Origin: JAOPZW01 sp036379935 | GTDB lineage: Bacteria; Actinomycetota; Thermoleophilia; Solirubrobacterales; Solirubrobacteraceae | Assembly: GCA_036379935.1 (NCBI GenBank) | Contig: DASVFT010000050.1 | Coordinates: 14,361-78,360 of the forward strand | Direction of reading: 5' to 3' | DNA: 64,000 nt | Part shown: positions 17,991 to 25,972 of the stretch, one piece after another | Layout: every line of letters starts with the position of its first letter | Position numbering within the stretch: the first letter of the stretch is position 1 | The notes under the pieces: model-generated | Seen by the model: the letters and a program-made list of their open reading frames with translations, nothing else | What the model was told of the DNA's origin: nothing | Database searches by the model: none | Made by a program: the position numbers and the translations under genes

Positions 17991-18710
17991 TTACGCGGCC
18001 CTCATGACCACGTCTTCAACCTCGTCCGCCTCGGGCGTCAGTGCCGTCGGGACAAGGCCGTGCGCATAGGCGAAGCGGCTGGCCTGCGTGCGATTGGCCA
18101 CTCCGAGCTTGCGATAGATGTTGGACAGGTGGAACTTCACCGTCTGCTCGGTGACGAAGAGCTGACGGGCAAGGCGGCTGTTCGTCGCCCCTGAGGCGAC
18201 GAGGCGCAGCAGCTCCAGCTCGCGCTGGGTCAGCCCCAGCGACTGGTGCGTGGACTCGGACTCCGCCGCCGTGCGGCCCGCGCGGATGCTCGGGTCGGCC
18301 AGGCAGTGGAAGACGGTGCCCCGCACGATCTCGCGCAGGAGCGTGCCCGCGCTGGTCGGGTCGATGGTCTTGCTCAGCACGGCGTGGGCCCCAGCGCACA
18401 CCGCGTCCTCCAGCCACTCCAGCCTCGTGTCGGGCACGAGCAGCACGACCTTCGCCTCCGGCAGCTCGGCGTGCACCTCGCCGATGCGCTTGACCGCATC
18501 GCCGGGAGCGCCGAGGTCGTCGACGATCACGACATCCGGCCGGGCGTCGGCGACGACCGGGCCGATGGCCGAGTGCCCCGTGACGTATCCGACGAGCGTG
18601 AACCCGGAGGTCTGGCGAAGAACGCGCCGGAACGCGTACACGATCCCCGGGTGGTTAGCGACGACAAGCACCCTGCGGGCACCGTCCTTCGCGATCTGCA
18701 GTGGCTCCAT
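17991..18710 (-). CDS. LuxR-family regulator with degenerate receiver domain
   Basis: The 239-residue protein has an N-terminal receiver-like domain (about 12-130) and a C-terminal LuxR/NarL helix-turn-helix (LTQRELELLRLVASGATNS, then VKFHLSNIYRKLGV). In the receiver the usual acidic pair after VLVV is replaced (VLVVANHPG). The phospho-acceptor Asp position (VVIVDD) and the late Lys (AVLSK) remain, while the Ser/Thr position is Val. Normal metal-dependent phosphorylation is therefore doubtful. ATG 18710 is preferred over GTG 18722 because GAGGGGG lies 11 bases before it. It is the likely first gene of the ten-gene polysaccharide operon. Confidence 0.85.
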   Translation of the reverse strand: MEPLQIAKDGARRVLVVANHPGIVYAFRRVLRQTSGFTLVGYVTGHSAIGPVVADARPDVVIVDDLGAPGDAVKRIGEVHAELPEAKVVLLVPDTRLEWLEDAVCAGAHAVLSKTIDPTSAGTLLREIVRGTVFHCLADPSIRAGRTAAESESTHQSLGLTQRELELLRLVASGATNSRLARQLFVTEQTVKFHLSNIYRKLGVANRTQASRFAYAHGLVPTALTPEADEVEDVVMRAA

Positions 18711-18931
18711 CTGGTCTTGCACCCCCTCGTCGATCCGTCGAAGGCGATCCTGCGGCAGCGAGGGGGGTGCTGCGGCGTGAAATGGCCGCCCGCGGTCAGG
18801 GGTGATTCGCGGCCCCCACGGGGGAGGCGGCCGGTACGCCGCGGGGGAGGCTCGTCAGGCGTCTGGGGGAGGGATCTCACCCACGGGCCGCCGCCGCCGC
18901 GGGTACTACGTCTCGTTTGCCGCCGCGCGAG
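18711..18931. promoter_or_regulatory. Upstream region of the regulator-led polysaccharide operon
   Basis: This 221-bp stretch lies between the pyrophosphatase stop and the regulator start, both on the minus strand, and should hold the operon promoter. It is unusually rich in G-runs on the plus strand, including the three phased repeats listed separately. A GCGGC/GCCGC inverted repeat lies near 18827-18843. No convincing -10/-35 pair was found. Confidence 0.45.
18819..18873 (+). repeat. Three direct repeats of GGGGGAGG spaced 22-23 bp
   Basis: CGGGGGAGGC occurs at 18819-18828 and 18842-18851, and TGGGGGAGGG at 18864-18873. Spacings of 23 and 22 bp put all three on the same face of the helix about two turns apart. 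They lie 110-165 bp upstream of the LuxR-type regulator start and could be binding sites for that regulator or another activator. Confidence 0.4.
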
Positions 18932-19423
18932 CTAGGAGGCGCGCTCGGACCAGCGCCGGCGCGCGGCGTCGATCTGCTCGACGGCCTGCTCGCGCGGGAA
19001 CCAGCCGTCGACCATGACGTGCTTGCCCTCCGGCTGCTTGTAGATCGAGAAGAAGTGCGAGATCTCGTCGCGCAGGGGCTGCGGCAGGTCGTCGAGGCGC
19101 TCCATGGTGTTCCAGTTGGGATCGGAGAGCGGGACGCACAGGACCTTGTCGTCGATGCCCTTCTCGTCGCGCATCCGGAACAGGGCGATGACCTTCACCG
19201 CGATCACGCAGCCTGGGAACGTGGCCTCGCTGACGCAGACCATGGCGTCGAGGGGATCGCCGTCCTCGGCCAGGGTCTCGGGGATGAAGCCGTAGTCGGT
19301 CGGATACACGACCGACGAGAAGAGGAAGCGATCGAGCGTGATCGCGCGCAGCTCCTCGTTGTACTCGTACTTGTTGCGACTGCCCTTGGGGATCTCGACC
19401 AGGCAGTGGACGCTGTCGGGCAT
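18932..19423 (-). CDS. ppa: Inorganic pyrophosphatase
   Basis: The 163-residue protein is a soluble family I pyrophosphatase that hydrolyses PPi to phosphate. The full signature is present: VVYPTDYGFIPET, then DGDPLDAMV with the three metal-binding aspartates (about 52-60). KVIALFRMRDEKGIDDK and HFFSIYKQPEGK follow. Length is typical of bacterial hexameric forms. It stands alone, divergent from the GFGPGP-repeat protein. Confidence 0.97.
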   Translation of the reverse strand: MPDSVHCLVEIPKGSRNKYEYNEELRAITLDRFLFSSVVYPTDYGFIPETLAEDGDPLDAMVCVSEATFPGCVIAVKVIALFRMRDEKGIDDKVLCVPLSDPNWNTMERLDDLPQPLRDEISHFFSIYKQPEGKHVMVDGWFPREQAVEQIDAARRRWSERAS

Positions 19424-19484
19424 GGCGGGCTCAGTCTACGCCCGTTCTTCGGGTTCTCTTCGAGTCCGGTGGTTGCATGGGCCC

Positions 19485-20192
19485 ATGCTCAATCTCCCAT
19501 CCAAGCGCGTCGCGCTCATCGCCGCGGCGGCGGTCGCCGTGGGCGGCGGCGGGGCCGCCGCGGTGGCCGCGACCTCCGGCGCCGGGTCGCGCTCCGACTT
19601 CCTCGACGCCGTGGCCAAGCACCTCGGCGTCAGCCGGCAGAAGCTCGACGACGCCACGAAGGCGGCGGCCGTCGACCAGGTCGACGCCCAGCTCGCCGCA
19701 GGCCGTATCACCAAGGCGCAGGCCGACGAGCTCAAGAAGCGCATCGCCGACGGGCACGTGCCGCCGCTGGGCCCCGGCTTCGGCCCCGGTCCCGGCTTCG
19801 GCCCCGGTCCCGGCTTCGGCCCCGGCCCCGGTCCCGGCTTCGGCCCCGGCGGACCCTTCAGGGCGGGCGTGCACCGCGCGCTGGCCGCGGCGGCCACGTA
19901 CCTCGGAGTGAGCGAGAGCGACCTGCGCACCAAGCTGCGCGGCGGTCAGTCGCTGGCCGAGGTGGCCAAGGCGCAGGGCAAGGACCTCGCCGGCCTCGAG
20001 TCGGCCATCGTCGACGTGGCCAAGGCCGAGCTCGCCAAGGCCGTGGCCGACAAGAAGCTCACGCAGAGCCAGTCCGACGAGATCCTGACCCGCCTGAAGG
20101 ACCACGTCGACGACCTGGTGAACGCCAAGCCCGGCGACCGCCCGCGGCTGCGCGACCACGGCCGCCACGGTCCGGGGTGGTTCGGACCCTAA
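19485..20192 (+). CDS. Exported protein with a GFGPGP repeat, function unknown
   Basis: This 235-residue protein has an N-terminal hydrophobic segment (VALIAAAAVAVGGGGAAAVAA) that is a signal peptide or anchor. Two helical modules follow, each beginning with a similar phrase, HLGVSRQKLDDA (about 44) and YLGVSESDLRTK (about 140). The modules are split by a Gly/Phe/Pro linker of repeated GFGPGP units. The modules resemble short helical repeats seen in secreted actinobacterial proteins of unknown role. The C-terminus is Arg/His/Gly-rich. An ATG nine bases earlier is out of frame, so 19485 is the start. Confidence 0.8.
   Translation: MLNLPSKRVALIAAAAVAVGGGGAAAVAATSGAGSRSDFLDAVAKHLGVSRQKLDDATKAAAVDQVDAQLAAGRITKAQADELKKRIADGHVPPLGPGFGPGPGFGPGPGFGPGPGPGFGPGGPFRAGVHRALAAAATYLGVSESDLRTKLRGGQSLAEVAKAQGKDLAGLESAIVDVAKAELAKAVADKKLTQSQSDEILTRLKDHVDDLVNAKPGDRPRLRDHGRHGPGWFGP
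19773..19850 (+). repeat. 18-bp tandem repeat coding for GFGPGP
   Basis: Units of CCCGGCTTCGGCCCCGGT lie at 19773, 19791 and 19809 (last base C in the third). A 6-bp partial unit follows, and a fourth full unit runs 19833-19850. Near identity at DNA level suggests recent slippage and likely length variation between strains. Confidence 0.9.
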
Positions 20193-20250
20193 GTAAGGAC
20201 GCGAAAATACGAACGATTCGGGGGAGGCCCGCGCGAGATACTACGGGCCT

Positions 20251-22248
20251 ATGGCCTCCTCCGACATCGAACGCCTCAGCATCGACACCATCCGCACGCT
20301 GTCCATGGACGCCGTCCAGGCGGCCAACTCCGGGCACCCCGGGCTGCCGATGGCGATGGCCCCCGCCGCGTACCTGCTCTTCACGCGGATCATGGCCCAC
20401 AACCCCGCCGATCCGCAATGGCCCGATCGCGACCGCTTCATCCTCTCGGCCGGCCATGGATCGATGCTCCTGTACTCGGTCCTGCACCTCAGCGGCTACG
20501 ACCTGTCGCTCGACGAGATCAAGCGCTTCCGCCAGTGGGGCTCGCTCACGCCCGGCCATCCCGAGCGCGACCGCGTCCACGTCACGCCCGGCGTGGAGAT
20601 CACCACGGGCCCGCTCGGCCAGGGCTTCGCCAACGGCGTGGGCATGGCGATGGCCGAGCGCTTCCTGCGCGAGCACTTCGGCGCGGAGGTCCAGAACCAC
20701 CGGGTCTTCGCCATCGTCTCCGACGGCGACCTCATGGAGGGCGTCGCCTCGGAGGCGGCCTCGCTGGCCGGCAAGCTCGGCCTCGGGCGGATCGTCTACC
20801 TCTACGACGACAACGACATCTCGCTCGACGGGCCGACCGAGCTGAGCTTCGACACCGAGGACGTCGCCAAGCGCTTCGACGCCTACCGCTGGCACGTGCA
20901 GAGCGTCGACGACGTCAACGACCTCAAGGCCCTCGAGGTCGCCATCGACCAGGCGATGCGCGAGGAGGAGCGTCCCTCGCTCATCCGCGTCAAGACGATC
21001 ATCGGCTGGCCCGCCCCCAACAAGCAGGGCACGAGCAAGGCCCACGGAGCGCCGCTGGGCGAGGACGAGGTCCGCGCCACCAAGGAGATCCTGGGCTGGG
21101 ACCCCGACGCGCACTTCGTCGTCCCCGACGAGGTCCGCGAGCACTTCGACCAGCGCGCGCGGGGCGCCTCGCTCCAAGCCGAGTGGGAGCAGCGCTACCA
21201 GGCCTGGCGCGAGCGCCACGCCGAGCTCGCTCGCCACTGGGATTGCGCGTGGGCGGGCAAGCCGCTGCCCGGCGTGGCCGAGGCGCTGCGCACGATCGAC
21301 TGGGGCAAGGACAAGCTCGCCACCCGGGTGGCCGGCCAGATGGCGATGACCGCCTTCTCCGACTACGTGCCGACGATGGTCGGCGGCGCCGCCGACCTCA
21401 GCGAGTCCACGAAGACGGAGTTCCCCGGCGGCCACGAGCGGGCGTACCGGCAGGCGCGCCCGGATCGCAACGTCTTCTTCGGCGTGCGCGAGCACGGCAT
21501 GGGCGGCACGGTCAACGGGCTGGCCGGGCACGGCGGCATCGTGCGCCCGTACGGCTCGACCTTCCTGCAGTTCGCCGACTACATGCGCGGCTCGGTGCGC
21601 CTGTCGGCGCTCATGGGGCTCGAGGTCGCCTGGGTCTACACGCACGACTCCGTGGGCCTGGGCGAGGACGGGCCGACGCACCAGCCCGTCGAGCACCTCG
21701 CCGCGCTGCGGGCGATCCCGCACCTGGTCGTCATCCGGCCCGGCGACGCCAACGAGACGGCCGCGGCATGGCGGACGATCCTCGAGGACCTCGACGGGCC
21801 GGCGGCGCTGATCCTCTCGCGACAGGACCTCCCGGTCCTGCCCGACGCCGACTTCGACGGCGTGGCGCGCGGCGCCTACGTCCTGCGCGACGTGGAGGAC
21901 CCCGAGGTGCTCATCGTGGGGACGGGCTCCGAGGTGTCGGTCGCCCTGGCCGCCGCCGACCTCCTGGCCGCCGACGACGTCCGCGCACGCGTCGTCTCGA
22001 TGCCGTCGTGGGAGCTCTTCGAGGCGCAGGACGACGAGTACCGCGACGCCGTCCTGCCGCCCGGCCTCCCGTCGGTCGCGGTCGAGGCGGGGGTCGCTCA
22101 GGGCTGGGAGCGCTGGGTCGACCGCACGGTGTCTATCGAGCGCTTCGGCGCCAGCGCCCCCGGCGCGCTGGTCCTCGAGAAGCTCGGGATCACGCCGGAG
22201 CACACGGCCCAGACGGCGCGCGAGCTCCTCGGGGCCCTGGCCACGTAG
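20251..22248 (+). CDS. tkt: Transketolase
   Basis: The 665-residue enzyme interconverts ketose and aldose phosphates in the pentose phosphate pathway using thiamine diphosphate. Landmarks are AANSGHPGLPMAMAP near the N-terminus, GPLGQGFANGVGMA, and the TPP/Mg motif SDGDLMEGVASEA (about residue 155). RNVFFGVREHGMGG and the catalytic loop EDGPTHQPVEHLAALRAIP are in the second half. Length is normal for bacterial enzymes. No transaldolase or other pentose-phosphate gene is adjacent. Confidence 0.97.
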   Translation: MASSDIERLSIDTIRTLSMDAVQAANSGHPGLPMAMAPAAYLLFTRIMAHNPADPQWPDRDRFILSAGHGSMLLYSVLHLSGYDLSLDEIKRFRQWGSLTPGHPERDRVHVTPGVEITTGPLGQGFANGVGMAMAERFLREHFGAEVQNHRVFAIVSDGDLMEGVASEAASLAGKLGLGRIVYLYDDNDISLDGPTELSFDTEDVAKRFDAYRWHVQSVDDVNDLKALEVAIDQAMREEERPSLIRVKTIIGWPAPNKQGTSKAHGAPLGEDEVRATKEILGWDPDAHFVVPDEVREHFDQRARGASLQAEWEQRYQAWRERHAELARHWDCAWAGKPLPGVAEALRTIDWGKDKLATRVAGQMAMTAFSDYVPTMVGGAADLSESTKTEFPGGHERAYRQARPDRNVFFGVREHGMGGTVNGLAGHGGIVRPYGSTFLQFADYMRGSVRLSALMGLEVAWVYTHDSVGLGEDGPTHQPVEHLAALRAIPHLVVIRPGDANETAAAWRTILEDLDGPAALILSRQDLPVLPDADFDGVARGAYVLRDVEDPEVLIVGTGSEVSVALAAADLLAADDVRARVVSMPSWELFEAQDDEYRDAVLPPGLPSVAVEAGVAQGWERWVDRTVSIERFGASAPGALVLEKLGITPEHTAQTARELLGALAT

Positions 22249-22272
22249 CCGCGGGGCGCGCGGGGCGCGGGT

Positions 22273-22294
22273 GCGCGGGCGTGCCAGCCCGCGC
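22273..22294. terminator. Hairpin between convergent transketolase and transglycosylase genes
   Basis: A perfect 8-bp stem GCGCGGGC / GCCCGCGC with a 6-base loop ends exactly at the stop codon of the minus-strand gene. The setting between two convergent genes fits a bidirectional terminator, although no T-run follows. Confidence 0.5.
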
Positions 22295-23712
22295 TAGCCG
22301 GCCACCGTCACGTGGATCGCGCCGGGCTCGCGCACCCAGGCGATCAGCCCGCGGGCGGTCAGGCGGTCCAGGACGAACTGGAAGGCGAGGGCCTGCGCGC
22401 GGTTGCGGTAGGTGCGCGCGATGTCGAAGGCGAAGCCGGTGGTGTGCAGCGAGTAGGCGTGGGTCGCCTCGGGTTCGCCGGTGGCCAGCAGCCGCTGGTA
22501 GCGCTCGTCGCGGACGGTGCTCGTGACCACCAGCGGCGCCGTGCCGGAGATGGCGCGCGTGCCCGCGCCGATGGCCTGGAGGACGGCGAGCGCCGGAGGG
22601 CGAAGCCCGTTGTAGAGCCGCGGCGACTGGTGGAGGCGCCCGGCCAGCGCGCCCATCCGCGGGTCGAGCCGCAGGCCCGCGGCGGCCACGCCTCGGGCGT
22701 CGAGGACGCGCAGCTCGCCCGAAGCCCGCGCCCGGCCGACCGCGAACGGGTCGGCGTAGACCTTCGTGCCGTCGCGCGGGTGGAGCACCTCCTCGGCCGA
22801 CGCCTTGTGCGCCTGGAGCGTGGCCAGGCGGGCCAGGGCTGCGGGATCGTCGCGGTACAGGCGCATGATCTCCCGCGCGGCCAGGACCCGCCACAGGTAG
22901 GTCGACGAGTCGTCGCCGAGGGAGGCGAGCTTGCGCCACGCCGCCGGGTGGCGCAGCGGACTGGAGTCGAAGTACAGCTGCGCGTAGGGCACGGCGCCCT
23001 CGCCGTAGGCGGCCAGCGCCTGCTGCAGGTTGCCCACGCCCATGTGGTAGGAGACGACCGCTAGGTCGTCGCGGCCCAGCTTGCGCTTGGCGAAGTCCAG
23101 GTAGCGGGCGGTCGCCTCCAGCGCCTTCGCGGGGTCGAAGCGCTCGTCCACGCGCCGGCGCACGGCCTCGCGCCGGCGCACGCGGTGCCCGCGCAGGATC
23201 CCGCGCGTCAGCCGCTCCGAGGCCCGGACGTCGATCCTCATCCCGAGGAGCCGCTGGCCGGTCTCGGCCAGGATCTGGGTCAGCCCGACGGCTGAGCGCA
23301 GGTCGGTCGCGGCGCGGGCGTCGGCCCGCCCCGCGGACTCCAGGAAGACGATCGCCTCGATGACGGCCGGATCCAGCCCGTGGCGACGGGCGACGCGGTC
23401 GACGAGCGGCCGCCAGCGGGCGGTGCGCTGCGCGGAGGCCATGACGCCGCCGGGGCTCTTGGCGTAGAGGACGTGGCTGAGGCCGAAGGCCGCGCGCCGC
23501 TCGTAGTCTGCGCGCTGGTCGGTGTCGTAGGCGAAGGGCTTGGCTGCGGGGACGCCGCCGACCACGCTGGCCCCCAGCGCGCTCTGCGAGCGCTCGTGGC
23601 GACGCTCGAGCACGACGAAGGCCGCGACCCCGAGCAGGCACAGCACGGCCACAGCCGCCAGCCGACGGCGCGTGTGCACCGAGACGCGTCCCACGCCCCC
23701 ACCCTGCCACAT
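22294..23712 (-). CDS. Membrane-anchored lytic transglycosylase-like protein
   Basis: The 472-residue protein has a single N-terminal membrane segment (about 17-36), placing the rest outside the cytoplasm. An SLT-like domain follows, with the catalytic Glu in IVFLESAGRA (about residue 125), AVGLTQI, and VVSYHMGVGNLQQAL. A C-terminal domain (about 360-470) has VTSTVRDERYQRLL and HAYSLHTTGFAFDI, resembling DUF5715/M15-type peptidoglycan-associated domains. The two parts suggest cutting of both glycan and possibly peptide. It is divergent from the methyltransferase, with starts only 25 bp apart. Confidence 0.82.
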   Translation of the reverse strand: MWQGGGVGRVSVHTRRRLAAVAVLCLLGVAAFVVLERRHERSQSALGASVVGGVPAAKPFAYDTDQRADYERRAAFGLSHVLYAKSPGGVMASAQRTARWRPLVDRVARRHGLDPAVIEAIVFLESAGRADARAATDLRSAVGLTQILAETGQRLLGMRIDVRASERLTRGILRGHRVRRREAVRRRVDERFDPAKALEATARYLDFAKRKLGRDDLAVVSYHMGVGNLQQALAAYGEGAVPYAQLYFDSSPLRHPAAWRKLASLGDDSSTYLWRVLAAREIMRLYRDDPAALARLATLQAHKASAEEVLHPRDGTKVYADPFAVGRARASGELRVLDARGVAAAGLRLDPRMGALAGRLHQSPRLYNGLRPPALAVLQAIGAGTRAISGTAPLVVTSTVRDERYQRLLATGEPEATHAYSLHTTGFAFDIARTYRNRAQALAFQFVLDRLTARGLIAWVREPGAIHVTVAG

Positions 23713-23737
23713 CCGCCTGCGGCCCTAACGTGGTGGC

Positions 23738-24634
23738 GTGCGCCTCGTCGCCGCCTCCGAGCTTCCGCCGCGCGTCGCGCTCGACGACGACCTGCTCGTG
23801 CACGGCGACAACCTCGAGGTCCTGCCGCGACTTCCCGACGCCACCTTCGACCTCGTCTACATCGACCCGCCGTTCAACACGGGTCGCGAGCAGAGGCGCC
23901 GCACGCTGCGCGCCGTCGCCGCTGCCGACGGCGACCGCACCGGCTTCGCCGGCCGTCGCTACCGCACCGACGAGCTGGGATCGGTGGCCTACGACGACAC
24001 CTTCGAGGACTACGTCGGCTTCCTCGCGCCGCGCCTGGCGCAGGCGCGGCGGGTGCTCGCCGCCCACGGCACGCTCTACGTTCACCTCGACCCGCGCGAG
24101 AGCCACTACGTCAAGGTCCACCTGGACGAGCTCTTCGGTCGCGACTGCTTCCTCAACGAGCTTGTGTGGGCATACGACTACGGGGGCAAGACCCGTCGCC
24201 GCTGGCCCCCCAAGCACGACACGATCCTGGTCTACGTCAAGGACCCGGCCGCGTATCACTTCGACGACGCCGAGGTCGAGCGCATCCCCTACCTGGCGCC
24301 GGGGCTCGTCGGACCCGAGAAGGCGGCGCGCGGCAAGCGGCTCACCGACACGTGGTTCCACACCATCGTGCCGACCAGCGGGCACGAGAAGACCGGCTAC
24401 CCGACCCAGAAGCCCGAGGGCGTCGTCCGGCGCATCGTGGCCGCGTCGTCGCGTCCCGGCGGCTGGTGCCTGGACTTCTTCGCCGGCTCGGGAACGCTCG
24501 GCGCCGCCGCGCGCGGCCTGGGCCGGCGCTTCGTCCTCGTCGACAGCCACCCCGACGCCATCGAGGTGGCAGGCCGCCGGCTTGGCGAGCTTACGTCGGC
24601 GCCCGCATCGGGCGCCCGACCGGCTCGCGCGTGA
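23738..24634 (+). CDS. Orphan DNA (N4-cytosine/N6-adenine) methyltransferase
   Basis: This 298-residue enzyme methylates DNA using S-adenosylmethionine. It has the beta-class order: motif IV first (VYIDPPFNTG, about 41-50), a target-recognition region in the middle, and motif I late (DFFAGSGTLGAAARG, about 248). YPTQKPEGVVRRIV is the usual segment before motif I. No restriction endonuclease or specificity gene is adjacent, so it is probably a solitary epigenetic methyltransferase. It starts at GTG 23738. Its last 44 bp overlap the convergent MFS gene. Confidence 0.88.
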   Translation: MRLVAASELPPRVALDDDLLVHGDNLEVLPRLPDATFDLVYIDPPFNTGREQRRRTLRAVAAADGDRTGFAGRRYRTDELGSVAYDDTFEDYVGFLAPRLAQARRVLAAHGTLYVHLDPRESHYVKVHLDELFGRDCFLNELVWAYDYGGKTRRRWPPKHDTILVYVKDPAAYHFDDAEVERIPYLAPGLVGPEKAARGKRLTDTWFHTIVPTSGHEKTGYPTQKPEGVVRRIVAASSRPGGWCLDFFAGSGTLGAAARGLGRRFVLVDSHPDAIEVAGRRLGELTSAPASGARPARA

Positions 24635-25904
24635 AGCGGTCGGAGGCGAGCCGGTCCTCGCCCACATCGGGCGCGCCCCCGAAGCGCGCGCCCCGCGCTT
24701 CGGGGCCCAGCGCGGTGAGGAGGATGACCGCGACGAGCACCGGCACGACGACCACGAGCAGAGCGAACGACGGCGAGTGCGAGTCGGCCAGCGAGGTCTG
24801 CAGCGGCAGGTTCAACGCCGCCAGCAGGTTGCCCAGCTGGTAGGTCACGCCCGGGTAGAAGCCGCGGATCTCGTCGGGCGAGAGCTCGGTCAGGTGCGCC
24901 GGGATGACGCCCCACGCGCCCTGGACGAAGATCTGCATGAGGAAGGCGCCCAGGGCCACGCTGGCCAGCGTCGGCGCGTAGGAGAACAGCGGCGCGATCG
25001 GCAGGGCCAGCGCCGCGCAGAGCATGATCGTGCGCCGGCGGCCGAAGTGCTGCGACAGCGCGCCGAAGTAGGCGCCCCCGAGGATGGCCCCGATGTTGTA
25101 GATGATGGCCACGAGCACGATCGTGTCGTGGCCGGACCCGAAGCGGTCCTCGAGGAAGGTCGGGAAGTAGTCCTGGGTGCCGTGGCTCATGAAGTTGAAG
25201 GCCGTCATGAGCAGCACGAGGTAGACGAAGCGCCGCAGGACGTGGGGCTGCAGGATCACCTCGCGGAAGCCGATACGCGTCTGGCGCTCGCGCTCCTTCG
25301 TCGCCTGCCAGACCTCCGATTCCCCGACGCGCATCCGGATGAACAGCGCGAGCAGCGCGGGCAGCGCGCCGACGAAGAACAGCCCCCGCCAGCCGGCGAT
25401 GGGCGTCACGACGAAGAAGGCGATGGCGGCGAAGAGGTAGCCGACCGGGTAGCCCTGCTGGAGGACGCCCGAGTAGAAGCCGCGCTTCTCCGCGGGGATC
25501 TTCTCCATCGCCAGCGAGGCGCCGAGCCCCCACTCGCCGCCCATGCCGATCCCGTACAGGCAGCGCAGCACGAGGAGCATGGTCAGTGAGCTCGAGAAGC
25601 CGGTCAGGAACTCGACGGTCGAGTAGAAGATCACGCAGGCCAGCAGTGGCGTGCGCCGCCCGACCTTGTCGGCCCAGTAGCCGAAGAGCGCGGCGCCGAC
25701 CGGCCGCGCGGCCAGCGTCAGCGTGGTGGCCACCGCGACGTGCGTCTTGGATGTGCCGAAGTCCTTGGCGACGTCGGTGATGACGAAGACGAGCAGGAAG
25801 TAGTCGAACGCGTCCATCGCCCAGCCGAGCCAGGCGGCGACGAAGGCGTTGCGCTGTTCGCGCGTCAGGCCCGAGGCCTGCTCGCGCAGCATCCGCAGTC
25901 CCAT
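24591..25904 (-). CDS. MFS transporter, sialate:H+ symporter (SHS)-like
   Basis: The 437-residue protein has 12 predicted helices. The loop-2 motif is GYWADKVGRRTPLL and the mid-protein repeat is GALSQHFGRRRTIML. Early DAFDYFLLVFVITDVAKDFG and YGIGMGGEWGLGASLAMEKIP match the SHS/NanT-JenA subgroup, which moves sialate, lactate or other carboxylates with protons. ATG 25904 is supported by a strong AAGGAGGGA ribosome-binding site. No sialate catabolic genes are nearby, so the substrate is open. The last 30 residues are charged and cytoplasmic. Confidence 0.88.
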   Translation of the reverse strand: MGLRMLREQASGLTREQRNAFVAAWLGWAMDAFDYFLLVFVITDVAKDFGTSKTHVAVATTLTLAARPVGAALFGYWADKVGRRTPLLACVIFYSTVEFLTGFSSSLTMLLVLRCLYGIGMGGEWGLGASLAMEKIPAEKRGFYSGVLQQGYPVGYLFAAIAFFVVTPIAGWRGLFFVGALPALLALFIRMRVGESEVWQATKERERQTRIGFREVILQPHVLRRFVYLVLLMTAFNFMSHGTQDYFPTFLEDRFGSGHDTIVLVAIIYNIGAILGGAYFGALSQHFGRRRTIMLCAALALPIAPLFSYAPTLASVALGAFLMQIFVQGAWGVIPAHLTELSPDEIRGFYPGVTYQLGNLLAALNLPLQTSLADSHSPSFALLVVVVPVLVAVILLTALGPEARGARFGGAPDVGEDRLASDRFTREPVGRPMRAPT

Positions 25905-25972
25905 GAGATCCCTCCTTGCGCCCGAACGTACCCGGCGCGCGGCGTTGCTAACGACGGCTGTTCGCCGCCGGG

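Noticed and set aside
18761..18873. Possible G-quadruplex in the leader of the LuxR-type regulator
   Set aside because: The G-runs are separated by about 14 bases or more, so a stable intramolecular quadruplex is unlikely; phased protein sites fit better.
19773..19850. Tandem repeat considered as a CRISPR-like or satellite array
   Set aside because: It is in frame inside a gene, has no spacers and encodes a regular GFGPGP linker.
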